64,000 nucleotides of DNA from CAWKDG01 sp963848355 (GTDB lineage: Bacteria > Actinomycetota > Acidimicrobiia > Acidimicrobiales > UBA8190): positions 1,736,001-1,800,000 of the forward strand of contig CAWKDG010000012.1 in NCBI GenBank assembly GCA_963848355.1, written 5' to 3'. Position numbers and translations under genes: made by a program. The notes beneath the pieces are model-generated. The model was not told where the DNA came from. It made no database searches and worked only from the letters and a program-made list of their open reading frames with translations. Below are positions 1 to 8,434 of the stretch, in pieces. Each line of letters starts with the position of its first letter. The first letter of the stretch is position 1.

Positions 1-207
1 GGTGTCGGCGAGACCCTGGAGAAGGATGTCGTCGTTGAGCGCGCCGAGACGCCCCAGAGCGCCGAGCGCGGCGGCACGCACCGTGGGATCGGGGTCGGTC
101 GTGAGCATCGCCGCGCTCGCCCGGTCGCCACCGTGACCGGCCAGCACGGCTCGTCGACGGCGTGTCCCCGCTGCGTCGCCGGCCGGCCCCGAACCATCCG
201 TGATCAC
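1..207 (-). CDS. HEAT-repeat protein, N-terminal part, cut by window edge
   Basis: Reading the minus strand from a GTG at 207 gives 69 codons without a stop that run off the left edge. After an Arg-rich stretch the translation contains TTDPDPTVRAAALGALGRLG, a typical HEAT/PBS-lyase-like helical repeat (D-x-x-x-x-V-R-x-x-A-x-x-A-L-G). Such repeats are protein-interaction scaffolds; the partner is unknown. The frame stays open upstream of 207, so the start is a guess. It is transcribed away from the ylbL-like gene that begins about 100 bases to its right. Confidence 0.6.
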   Translation of the reverse strand, partial: MITDGSGPAGDAAGTRRRRAVLAGHGGDRASAAMLTTDPDPTVRAAALGALGRLGALNDDILLQGLADT

Positions 208-303
208 GGTGTGACCGGTGGCTGTCGTCCGTGCCCACGCCGGGCGCCCCGGCGAGAGGGCCTTTCCGTGGCAGGCTGGGGACCGTCCGATCGAGACAAC
301 GCC

Positions 304-1464
304 ATGTCGACCTCCGAAATCACGCTACCGCCCGCCGTCGTGGCCGCCGCCCGCCGTCGGCGGCGCGGGCCGATGATCTGGCTGGCCGTCGGAATCGTGC
401 TCGTGGCCCTCTTCATCGTGGCCTCGATCGTCACCGTCCCCTACGACGAACTCGTCCCCGGTCAGGCCCAGGCCGTTTCCCGTCTCATCACCGTGCCTCC
501 GGGCAAGGGGCACCGGCTGCACGGACAGGTTCTCCTCACCGACGTCGGCCTGATCGAGAACTTGCACGCCATCGCCCTGATCCCGGCCTGGCTCGACAGC
601 GACGCCACCCTGGTCCAGACGAGCGAGCTGACGGGCAATCTGCCCGAGGCCGAAGAGAACGAACAGGGAACCGTGGACATGGCCGAGTCGCAGTTGACGG
701 CCGAATCGGTGGCGTTGCGGCAACTGGGTTACTCCGTGCCCGAGCGCGACGCCGGGGCCACTGTGTACGCGCTCGATCCGGGGACTCCGGGATACCGTGC
801 CCTCACGGTGGGCGACGTCATCACGGCCGTCGACGGGGTGACGACACCCAACCCCGACGCTCTCATCGCGGCGATCCGATCTCATCTCCCCGGCCAGAGA
901 ATCACGTTGCAGGTCGGTTCGATCGCCCATCCCACGTCGGGCCGCGCTGTCTCTCTGCGCCTTGCCTCCGGCCGCGAGAACGGCAAGGTCGTCCCGCTCG
1001 TCGGCATTATTGCCATGGGGACCCAACCCGTCTACGACATGCCGTTCCGCATCGCCATCAACTCCGACCAGATCGGTGGGCCGTCCGCCGGCCTGGCCTG
1101 GACGTTGGGCATCATCAACAGCCTGTCCGGAGGTGATCTGACCGGCGGTCGGTCCATCGCCGCCAGCGGCACCATCGATCCCGACGGGGGCATCGGCGAC
1201 GTCGGTGGGGTGGCCCAGAAGACGGTCGCCGTGGAGCGCGCCGGGGCCACCGTATTCTTTGTCCCCGACTTCCCCGACTCGATCGACGCCGCCCAGTCCA
1301 AGGCCACGGCGAACCTCAAGGTCTTCCCGGTGTCGTCGCTCGGTCAGGTCCTGCGAGACCTTCGGTCTCTGGGCGGGCACCTCGGTCGCGCCTCCGCCGG
1401 ACCACCGCCCGGGCCTTCCGGGCACGCCGTGCCGAACGACTGGCAGGAGTCGCCGTGGTCCTGA
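304..1464 (+). CDS. ylbL: YlbL-like membrane-anchored PDZ/Lon (S16) protease
   Basis: A 386-residue protein with one N-terminal membrane anchor (about 23-45, after an Arg cluster), a PDZ domain (about 150-210) and a C-terminal Lon-type S16 proteolytic domain. The Ser-Lys dyad is visible: Ser261 in GGPSAGLAWTLG and Lys306 in GGVAQKTVAV. The family are extracytoplasmic serine proteases with PDZ substrate recognition. I chose ATG 304 because the 57 residues upstream in the same frame are Arg/Pro-rich and lack protein character. Two genes downstream lies a UPF0182 gene; the two families are also neighbours in mycobacteria, which supports vertical inheritance of this block. Confidence 0.9.
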   Translation: MSTSEITLPPAVVAAARRRRRGPMIWLAVGIVLVALFIVASIVTVPYDELVPGQAQAVSRLITVPPGKGHRLHGQVLLTDVGLIENLHAIALIPAWLDSDATLVQTSELTGNLPEAEENEQGTVDMAESQLTAESVALRQLGYSVPERDAGATVYALDPGTPGYRALTVGDVITAVDGVTTPNPDALIAAIRSHLPGQRITLQVGSIAHPTSGRAVSLRLASGRENGKVVPLVGIIAMGTQPVYDMPFRIAINSDQIGGPSAGLAWTLGIINSLSGGDLTGGRSIAASGTIDPDGGIGDVGGVAQKTVAVERAGATVFFVPDFPDSIDAAQSKATANLKVFPVSSLGQVLRDLRSLGGHLGRASAGPPPGPSGHAVPNDWQESPWS

Positions 1465-1518
1465 GCCCCCGGAGGGGGAAGCCGTCACGTCCCGGTGGCG
1501 CGTCGTAGGCTCTCGTCC

Positions 1519-3282
1519 ATGCCCGAGGACCGCCGGCTCACGATCTCGACGTCGTCCCGTCTCCATCCCGACGAGGTCGCCCGCCATACCTTCGGCACGG
1601 CCAGGCGCGGGTTCGACCCGGCCGAGGTCCGGGTCTTCCTCGAGCAGATCGCCCACGAGATGGAGGCCGCGGCCGACAGGGAAGAGGAATTGCACGCCGC
1701 CATCGCCGAGGCCGAGCGACGCGCCGCCAACCCCGTCCTCGACGAGGCCACCCTCACGGCCGCACTGGGGGCCGAGACGGCGCGGGTCCTGCGGTCGGCC
1801 CACGATGCCGCCACCGAGCTGGTGACGAAGGCCGAAGCTGACGCAACCCGTCTGCGGGCGCAGGCCGAGGACGACGCCACGCAGCTCCAGACACGGGCCG
1901 AGCAGAATGCCTCGGGCCGGATCGCCCAGGCGGAAGCAGTCGCCTCCGACGTCAAACGTCGTACCCAGGAGGAAGTGGGCTCCAAGCTGGAAGCGGCGAA
2001 GCTGGAGGCCGAGGAGCTCGTCGCCCAGGCCCGCGCCGAATGTCGGGCCATGGTGCAAGAAGCACAGGAGGTCCGAGCCCGGGTCCTGGCTGACCTGACG
2101 CGCCGCCGTCGGGTGCTGCACAGCCAGATCGAGCAGTTGCGTGCCGGGCGGGAACGCCTGGCGGAGACGATCAACAATGTCCGCCACACCGTGGACCGGA
2201 TCACCGACGAGCTGTTCAGGGCCGAGGACGAGGCCCGCTTGGCCGCGGAGGCGGCCGGCCGCCAAGCGGCGGCCCAGGACGGGGCCGAGGACGTGACCCG
2301 CTCCGTCGCCGCCGTCGATGTCCGCGCTGCACCGGCCCCCGCCCCTGAAGAGATTGGGACCGGGTCGTTGGACGAGGACGAGACGTCGCGCCGGCAGGCG
2401 GTCGAGGATCTCTTCGCCCGCTTACGCGCCGAGCGACACCGCGCCGGGGACAGCGCCGATGCCGCCTCCGGTCCCGACGGCCGGCTGTCGATCGGCGACG
2501 TACCCGGAGGTGCCCCGGTCCCGCCCACGGCCGATCCGCACCCGGGGCCGAGTGCCGAGTCCCCGGCAACCCCCTCCGATTCCGCCGAGGCGGCACCGGG
2601 ATCGGCCGTGGACGCAGTCGAAGCCGGTGTGGTCCCCGATCCACGCCTGGCCGACCGAGGCGAGATGCTCAACCCCGTCGTCTCCACGCTGGTCCGGCGC
2701 CTCAAACGAGCGCTCCAGGACGACCAGAACGACATCCTCGACAGGGTCCGGGCCGGCGGCGGATGGGGACCTGAGGTCCTGCCCCCTGCCGACGAGCACG
2801 AACGTCGCTACGTGGCGGCCGCCATCGAGAACCTGAGGGATGCCGCCCGGTCGGGGGCGACCTTCGCCGGAGGCAAGCCGGACGACGCTCCCCCGGTCGA
2901 TGCCGTGGCCGGCGAGTTGGCGGCGGCCATCGTGGTCCCACTGCGGCGGCGTCTCGACGGGGCCGGCGGATCAGTCGATGTCGGAGACGACAGCGCCCTG
3001 ATCGAGCATGTGGGGGCGGCCTTTCGCGACTGGAAGGGAGGGCGCGTCGAGCGCCTGGCCGGCGATCAGGCGCTGGCCGCTTTCTCGCAGGCCTCCTTGG
3101 CGGCGGCACCGGCCGCCACCACGTTGCAGTGGATCGTCGATGACGGCGGAACCCAGTGTCCCGACTGCGACGACAATGCGCTCGCCGGACCCTTGGGCCG
3201 CGGTGAGCTGTTCCCGACCGGGCATGCGTGCCCACCTGCCCACGCCGGCTGCCGCTGCCTTCTGGCTCCGGCCGAAGCGTAA
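1519..3282 (+). CDS. DivIVA-domain coiled-coil protein with MuF-like Cys-rich C-terminus
   Basis: 587 residues from ATG 1519. The N-terminus (RLHPDEVARHTFGTARRGFD, then VRVFLEQIAHEM) is a DivIVA/Wag31-type domain. A long Ala/Glu coiled coil follows to about residue 235, then a Pro/Ala-rich linker (about 270-375) and a helical region. The end is unusual: W-x-V-D-D then C547-x2-C550, Phe-Pro, C571, P-P-x-H575 and C578-R-C580. That layout matches the C-terminus of Mu gpF/SPP1 gp7 head-morphogenesis domains (C-x2-C ... P-x-H-x-x-CRC). The DivIVA part suggests polar or septal localisation; the tail may bind zinc (inference). It lies between ylbL and the UPF0182 gene on the same strand. Confidence 0.85.
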   Translation: MPEDRRLTISTSSRLHPDEVARHTFGTARRGFDPAEVRVFLEQIAHEMEAAADREEELHAAIAEAERRAANPVLDEATLTAALGAETARVLRSAHDAATELVTKAEADATRLRAQAEDDATQLQTRAEQNASGRIAQAEAVASDVKRRTQEEVGSKLEAAKLEAEELVAQARAECRAMVQEAQEVRARVLADLTRRRRVLHSQIEQLRAGRERLAETINNVRHTVDRITDELFRAEDEARLAAEAAGRQAAAQDGAEDVTRSVAAVDVRAAPAPAPEEIGTGSLDEDETSRRQAVEDLFARLRAERHRAGDSADAASGPDGRLSIGDVPGGAPVPPTADPHPGPSAESPATPSDSAEAAPGSAVDAVEAGVVPDPRLADRGEMLNPVVSTLVRRLKRALQDDQNDILDRVRAGGGWGPEVLPPADEHERRYVAAAIENLRDAARSGATFAGGKPDDAPPVDAVAGELAAAIVVPLRRRLDGAGGSVDVGDDSALIEHVGAAFRDWKGGRVERLAGDQALAAFSQASLAAAPAATTLQWIVDDGGTQCPDCDDNALAGPLGRGELFPTGHACPPAHAGCRCLLAPAEA

Positions 3283-3293
3283 GCTCCCCACCG

Positions 3294-6200
3294 GTGCGCT
3301 CCCCGCAAGATCTGTCTCACCTGCCGCGTCGCCCGGCGCGCCGGGGACGCGTCTGGATCGCCGTCGCCGTCGTCGTCCTGATCGTCCTCATCACTTCGTT
3401 GAAGGGGCTCGCCACCTTCTACACCGACTACCTGTGGTTCGGGTCGGTCCACCTCAGTAGCGAGTGGCGCCGACTCTTCGTCGTCAAGACGGGCCTTTTC
3501 TTCGGCTTCGCCTTGATCTTCTTTGTCTTCCTCTGGGTGAACCTAGCCGTCGTGGACCGTTTGGCCCCGCAAGAGCTCGCTCTCGGTCCCGAGGACGAAC
3601 TTGTTCGTCGCTACCAACAGCGCGTGACACCACGGGCCGTCCTCGTCCGCAGCATCGTCTCGCTCGTCGTTGCGCTGATCGCTGCATCTGGGGCCATAGG
3701 ACAATGGCGCAACTACCTCCTCTTCGTGGACGGCGTCTATTTCACCGGACCCAACCGCAACGACCCGCAGTTCCACAAGAACATCGGTTTCTTCCTCTTC
3801 AAGCTTCCCTTCCTGTCTTTCATCGTCCAGTGGGCCTTTATCTCGCTCGTCGTCATCGCCGTCCTCGTGGTCATCGCCCACTACCTGAACGGCGGGATCC
3901 GGGTGCAGTCGGGTGCACCCAGCGTCGCCCCCCAGGTGAAGGTCCACATCTCGGTTCTCCTGGCCTGCATGGCGTTGGTCAAGGCGTTCGGCTACATCCT
4001 GGCCCGTTACAACCTCGATCTCTCCCAGAACGGCTACGTCCAGGGCGCCACCTACACCGACGTCCACGCCCGGCTGCCCGCCCTCACCCTGCTCTTCTGG
4101 ATCTCGTTGCTGGCCGCGGCGATCCTTCTCATCAACATCCGTCGGCGAGGTTGGGCGCTTCCCGTCCTCGGCGTCGGACTGTGGGCCTTCGTCGCCATCG
4201 TGGTGGGAGCCATCTATCCGGCCATCGTCCAGGCAGTGAAGGTGACACCGGCCCAGAACACCCTCGAGCAGAAGTACATCATCCGTAACATCGCCGCCAC
4301 TCGCTCCGCCCTCGGGCTCAACCGCGTGGTGCAGAAGACGTTCAGCGCCACCCAGTCCCTGACCTCGTCCCAGGTGGTCGCCAACCAGCCGACCCTCAGC
4401 GCTGTCCAGCTCTGGGACTCGACACAGACCGCCGCCACCTACACGAAGCTCCAGGCCACGAGGTCCTACTACTCGTTCAACACTCTCGCCGTCGACCGCT
4501 ACAAGGTCGACGGAACGCTCCAACCCATGGTGGTCGGAGTCCGGCAGGTGAACGACGGCGACCTGCCCTCCCAGGGCTGGGTGAACACCCATCTCCAGTA
4601 CACCCACGGCTACGGCATGATCCTCGCCCCGGCCAACGACGCCAACAGCCATCAGCCCGTCTTCTCGATCTCCCAGGTCCCGTCGCAGTCCTCACCCGGT
4701 GCGCCCACGATCACGCAGCCGAACGTCTATTTCGGAATCGCCAACCCGAACGACGCCGCCTACGTCCTGGCCAACACCCGCCAACCGGAGATCGACTACC
4801 AGGTGTCGGGGGCGCAGAGCCCCGTGACGAGCCATTACACGGGCCCGGGGGCGACGGGAGGCGTGCAACTGAGGAATTTCCTCGTCAAGGCGGCCTTTGC
4901 CATCCGATTCGGCGACTTCAATCTGCTCGTCTCCGATCTGGTGACGCACCAATCGAGACTGATGTTCGTCCGTGACATCACGCAGATGGCTCAGAAGGCG
5001 GCACCCTTCCTGAGCTTCGACTCCGACCCTTATCCCGTCCTGTCCGGGGGACAGATCTACTGGATCCTCGACGCGTACACGACCAGCGACAACTATCCCT
5101 ACGCTCAGAACGTCAACACCTCGTCCCTCCCGGTCAACAGCGGGTTGAACCAGACTTTCAATTACGTCCGCAACTCGGTCAAAGTCGTGGTCAATGCCTA
5201 CTCCGGCAAGATGACGTTCTACGACGTCACCCCGTTGACCCGAACAACGGATCCCGTCCTCAAGACCTGGGAGAAGGTGTTCCCCGGCATGTTCACCCCC
5301 GTGTCCGAGATGCCGGAGTCGCTGCGGGCCCACCTCCGCTATCCCGAGGACCTCCTCTCCGTTCAATCGGCGATGTTCGGCCGGTATCACATCACCCAGC
5401 CGCTCGCCTTCTACAACGCCACCAACGCTTGGACGATCTCACCCAGCGCTGGTGCCGGCTCGCCGAATCAATCCCTGCAGACCTTCTCGACCAGTGCGTC
5501 GGGAACCGTGAGCAGCTCTGTGATCCGGATGGCGCCGGAGTACGAACTCTTCAAGGTTCCGGGCCAGAGCAGTCCGTCGTTCAACCTGGTCGATGCGTTC
5601 GTCCCCGTCTCGATGGGGGATCAGATCCAGACAATGGCCGGCTTCATCGTGGCCGGATCGGACCCTGCTGACTACGGCCGACTCACCGTGTTCCAGACAC
5701 CGCCGATCGATGGGCCTGCTCTCGTCGACGCCGATATCTCGGCGACGCAGGCGATCTCCAAACAGATCAGTCTTCTCAACCAGAACGGTTCGAGCGTTCT
5801 GCTCGGCACCCTGCAGGTCGTCCCGGTCGGCAACGCCATGCTCTATTTCAGGCCGTTCTACGTCGAGTCGTCGCGTAATCCGTTTCCGAAGCTCGACTAC
5901 TACATCGTCGTCTACGCCGGCGCCCAGCAAGGGCAGAGCAAGGTCGCCTTCGATACGACCCTGCAGGCTGCGCTCAACGACCTCTTCCAGGTCTCCCTGC
6001 CCGGCACCAGCTCCCCGACGGGCCCGTCCACCGCCGTGAACGCGACCGTCCAGAACCTGATCACCCAGGCCAACACGGACTTCCAACAGGCGCAGACCGA
6101 TCTGAAGAACGGCAACTTCGCCGCCTACGGCACCGATATCACGAGCCTCCAGAACGTGCTCAAGCAGCTCCAGCAGGCGTCGCAGGCCACGAGCCCGTCC

Positions 6201-6311
6201 TCGAAGGTCTCCACGCCGAAGCCCTCGACCACCAAGACGACGAAGACGAAAGCCGGTACGACTACGACATCCGTGCCGAGCGGCGTCGCCCTTGGTTCGA
6301 CCAGGGGCTAA
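3294..6311 (+). CDS. UPF0182 family membrane protein
   Basis: About 1005 residues. The first third holds roughly seven hydrophobic membrane segments (first at about residues 20-42 after an Arg-rich start). The rest is a long, mostly polar extracytoplasmic domain, and the C-terminus is a Thr/Lys/Ser-rich tail. Length and layout fit UPF0182 (COG1615) proteins, which are widespread in Actinobacteria and have no settled function. GTG 3294 was chosen because it follows the upstream stop (3280-3282) by 11 bases; an earlier in-frame ATG at 3228 would overlap the DivIVA gene. No clear Shine-Dalgarno sequence is seen, so translational coupling is possible. Confidence 0.88.
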   Translation: MRSPQDLSHLPRRPARRGRVWIAVAVVVLIVLITSLKGLATFYTDYLWFGSVHLSSEWRRLFVVKTGLFFGFALIFFVFLWVNLAVVDRLAPQELALGPEDELVRRYQQRVTPRAVLVRSIVSLVVALIAASGAIGQWRNYLLFVDGVYFTGPNRNDPQFHKNIGFFLFKLPFLSFIVQWAFISLVVIAVLVVIAHYLNGGIRVQSGAPSVAPQVKVHISVLLACMALVKAFGYILARYNLDLSQNGYVQGATYTDVHARLPALTLLFWISLLAAAILLINIRRRGWALPVLGVGLWAFVAIVVGAIYPAIVQAVKVTPAQNTLEQKYIIRNIAATRSALGLNRVVQKTFSATQSLTSSQVVANQPTLSAVQLWDSTQTAATYTKLQATRSYYSFNTLAVDRYKVDGTLQPMVVGVRQVNDGDLPSQGWVNTHLQYTHGYGMILAPANDANSHQPVFSISQVPSQSSPGAPTITQPNVYFGIANPNDAAYVLANTRQPEIDYQVSGAQSPVTSHYTGPGATGGVQLRNFLVKAAFAIRFGDFNLLVSDLVTHQSRLMFVRDITQMAQKAAPFLSFDSDPYPVLSGGQIYWILDAYTTSDNYPYAQNVNTSSLPVNSGLNQTFNYVRNSVKVVVNAYSGKMTFYDVTPLTRTTDPVLKTWEKVFPGMFTPVSEMPESLRAHLRYPEDLLSVQSAMFGRYHITQPLAFYNATNAWTISPSAGAGSPNQSLQTFSTSASGTVSSSVIRMAPEYELFKVPGQSSPSFNLVDAFVPVSMGDQIQTMAGFIVAGSDPADYGRLTVFQTPPIDGPALVDADISATQAISKQISLLNQNGSSVLLGTLQVVPVGNAMLYFRPFYVESSRNPFPKLDYYIVVYAGAQQGQSKVAFDTTLQAALNDLFQVSLPGTSSPTGPSTAVNATVQNLITQANTDFQQAQTDLKNGNFAAYGTDITSLQNVLKQLQQASQATSPSSKVSTPKPSTTKTTKTKAGTTTTSVPSGVALGSTRG

Positions 6312-6376
6312 CAGAGGAGAGCCGGGAGGGGCGGAATCGCCCCCGGCCGGCCGGGTGCTAATCTGACTGATCGCGA

Positions 6377-6450
<74 letters not shown>

Positions 6451-6475
6451 CTAACGGATTCTCAGGGGTCCAGTC

Positions 6476-6501
6476 GAAAGCCCACGATCTCGTGGGCTTT
6501 C
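6476..6501 (+). terminator. hairpin terminator after tRNA-Met
   Basis: A perfect inverted repeat, GAAAGCCCACGA and its complement TCGTGGGCTTTC separated by two bases, lies 25 bases after the tRNA. The right arm ends in CTTTC and is followed by a short T-rich stretch (GTGCTGTTT), which fits an intrinsic terminator. Confidence 0.7.
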
Positions 6502-7159
6502 GTGCTGTTTCGGCGTCCTTCCGCGAGATTATCCACAGGCGTATCGGGACTTCTTATCGGGACCCCCTCAGCCTTGCGTACGCGGGGTATGCCGGGTGGC
6601 GCGACGCGAGCGGCCACACGCTGCACCTTTGCGATTGAGGATCGGATCGGTATGGCAAGGCATAGGGCCGCCGTCTTCATGCCCTATGCAGTTTCCCTAC
6701 TCACCGCGACACGCGCTTTTGAGCGAATATGGCGCGGGGGCATGCTTGGGATCGACACACCTTCGTCGCGAGCGCTGCCAAAGCTGAGCAACGTGACGTT
6801 TTCGACGCTCAACTCGCCAAGGTCGTGACAGCCGTGCGCGAACTCTGGTCCAACTGATCCGAGGAAGCCTTGAACGCGGATCCGTAGTTGTGCGCCATGA
6901 TCGTCGATCTGCTCACCGTCGGCGCCTGACCGGTCTCTACGTCGGCTACTCGGGCTGGCGGACCCTGCCGACACTCGTCGCCTTTTGTGCCGCCGCGCTG
7001 CTCCTGGCCATGGACGCGCTGCCAGACGGGAGTGGTCAGCTGGTCCTCCCCACCGGATGGCCGCAGCACCGCCGCATGTACCCCGGGAGAATTGAGGAGG
7101 CGCGTCCGCCGCCCTTGGCAAAGCCGAGAGACCTCCGGAGGGAAGAGCAGGATGCTCTA
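6502..7159. other. non-coding or degraded stretch after tRNA-Met
   Basis: About 650 bases without a convincing gene. Short open frames on both strands have biased composition and no recognisable motif. The longest protein-like piece is a 41-codon frame from 6729 (with AKAEQRDVFDAQLAKVVTAV) ending at 6859; it may be a gene remnant but was not identified. No integrase, transposase or repeat of the tRNA 3' end was seen. Confidence 0.5.
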
Positions 7160-7187
7160 TTGACCCAGACTATAGCCTCAGTATATT
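7160..7187 (+). promoter_or_regulatory. promoter of the first PadR/ABC operon
   Basis: TTGACC (7160-7165), a 16-base spacer and TATATT (7182-7187) lie just before the padR start at 7197. The spacer and -10 carry TATA-GCCTCAG-TATA (7171-7185). Its right half (CTCAGTAT) resembles the ATACTGAGTAT palindrome at the second padR gene, so it is a candidate autoregulatory PadR site. Confidence 0.55.
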
Positions 7188-7196
7188 GTTCCCTCT

Positions 7197-7721
7197 ATGA
7201 GCGTTCCCTTTGCCCTCCTTGGTCTCCTCGAGCGTGAACCGAGCTATGGCTACGACCTCAAACGCGACTACGACACCTACTTCGGCCGAGGTAAACCGCT
7301 CCAATTCGGCCAGGTCTATGCCACCTTGGCCCGCCTCACCCGTGACGGGAAGGTCGCGCCGGGAGAGATGGAGGCGGGAGGGGGACCCGATCGAAAGCTT
7401 TACGCCATCACGGACGGCGGGAAGCACGAATTCGAGACGTGGCTGAGCGAGCCCATCGAGCCCGCGCCACACCTCCAGACCGATCTCTTCGTCAAGGTGG
7501 TGTTCGCACTCATGTTGGGCCGCTCGGCCGAGCGCTACCTCGACACTCAACGGGCGGCACATCTGCGCAGGATGCGTGAGCTGACCGCGCTCAAACATGA
7601 TGGCGACCTGGTCGACTCACTCTTGGCCGATCATGGCCTCTTCCACCTCGAGGCCGACCTTCGCTGGATCGACATGACGGCGGCTCGCCTTCCGGCATTG
7701 GCCGATGTGGTGGCGTCGTGA
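7197..7721 (+). CDS. PadR family transcriptional regulator
   Basis: 174 residues. The N-terminal winged helix (FALLGLLEREPSYGYDLKRD, then FGQVYATLARLTRDGKV) is the PadR signature, followed by a helical dimerisation region. PadR proteins usually repress neighbouring transporter or detoxification genes and are released by a ligand. Its stop overlaps the GTG of the following ABC ATPase gene (GTGA), so regulator and transporter are translationally coupled. A strong promoter with an internal palindrome lies directly upstream, consistent with autoregulation. Confidence 0.9.
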   Translation: MSVPFALLGLLEREPSYGYDLKRDYDTYFGRGKPLQFGQVYATLARLTRDGKVAPGEMEAGGGPDRKLYAITDGGKHEFETWLSEPIEPAPHLQTDLFVKVVFALMLGRSAERYLDTQRAAHLRRMRELTALKHDGDLVDSLLADHGLFHLEADLRWIDMTAARLPALADVVAS

Positions 7722-8434
7722 GGACGGCGAGCGGTTCCGAAGTGATGCTCATGCGCGGTACGGTCCTCGAGGCCCGGAACCTCGTCCTCTCGTTCGGGGA
7801 AACGCCAGCGCTTCGTGGCGCGAGTCTTGCGGTGAAAAAGGGTGAAATCCTCGCGATGATGGGGCCGAGCGGCTCGGGCAAGTCGACGCTGCTCCACTGC
7901 CTGGCGGGGATCCTCGTGCCCGACTCGGGCGAGATTCACGTCGACGGCGAGCGTCTCGACACGATGAGCGAGAAGCAACGGAGTTCGCTGCGACGAGACC
8001 GTTTTGGGTTTGTCTTCCAGTTCGGCCAACTCGTCCCCGAACTTACGGCGGAGGAGAACGTGGCGCTACCGCTGCTCCTCGGGGGAGTTCGCCGCCAGGA
8101 GGCTCTCCTCGTCGCTCGGACCTGGTTCGAACGACTTCAACTCGAGGGCCTGGAAGGTCACCGCAGCGGAGAGATGTCCGGCGGGCAGGCGCAGCGAGTC
8201 GCGCTGGCGCGTGGAATGGTCGCCCAGCCTGAGGTGCTCTTCGCCGACGAACCGACGGGATCACTGGATTCGCTGACCGGAGAGCACGTCATGGACCTCA
8301 TGACCTCGGTGGCCCGTGAGGAGGGAACGACGATCGTCCTCGTCACCCACGAGGCACGCGTCGCCGCCTACGCGGACCGCGAGGTGATACTCCGCGACGG
8401 TGTCGTGATCTCGACCGAGGAGATGCTCGGATGA
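7718..8434 (+). CDS. ABC exporter ATP-binding protein (MacB/LolD type)
   Basis: 238 residues with Walker A GPSGSGKST (49-57), a Q-loop (FVFQFGQLVPELTAEENV), signature MSGGQAQR, Walker B VLFADEPTG and H-loop VTHE. This is the LolD/MacB subfamily that pairs with FtsX-like permeases, and such a permease follows at once with a 4-base ATGA overlap. The GTG at 7718 overlaps the padR stop; an internal ATG at 7745 is an alternative. Likely role is export or resistance to peptides or drugs (inference from subfamily and PadR linkage). Confidence 0.9.
   Translation: MRTASGSEVMLMRGTVLEARNLVLSFGETPALRGASLAVKKGEILAMMGPSGSGKSTLLHCLAGILVPDSGEIHVDGERLDTMSEKQRSSLRRDRFGFVFQFGQLVPELTAEENVALPLLLGGVRRQEALLVARTWFERLQLEGLEGHRSGEMSGGQAQRVALARGMVAQPEVLFADEPTGSLDSLTGEHVMDLMTSVAREEGTTIVLVTHEARVAAYADREVILRDGVVISTEEMLG

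Noticed and set aside
325..2265. Very long open frame opposite the ylbL and DivIVA genes
   Set aside because: Composition is that of an antisense shadow in GC-rich DNA and the plus-strand genes have clear domains.
6328..6343. GGGGCG-GAAT-CGCCCC hairpin after the UPF0182 gene
   Set aside because: Only six base pairs and no T tract; not enough to call a terminator.
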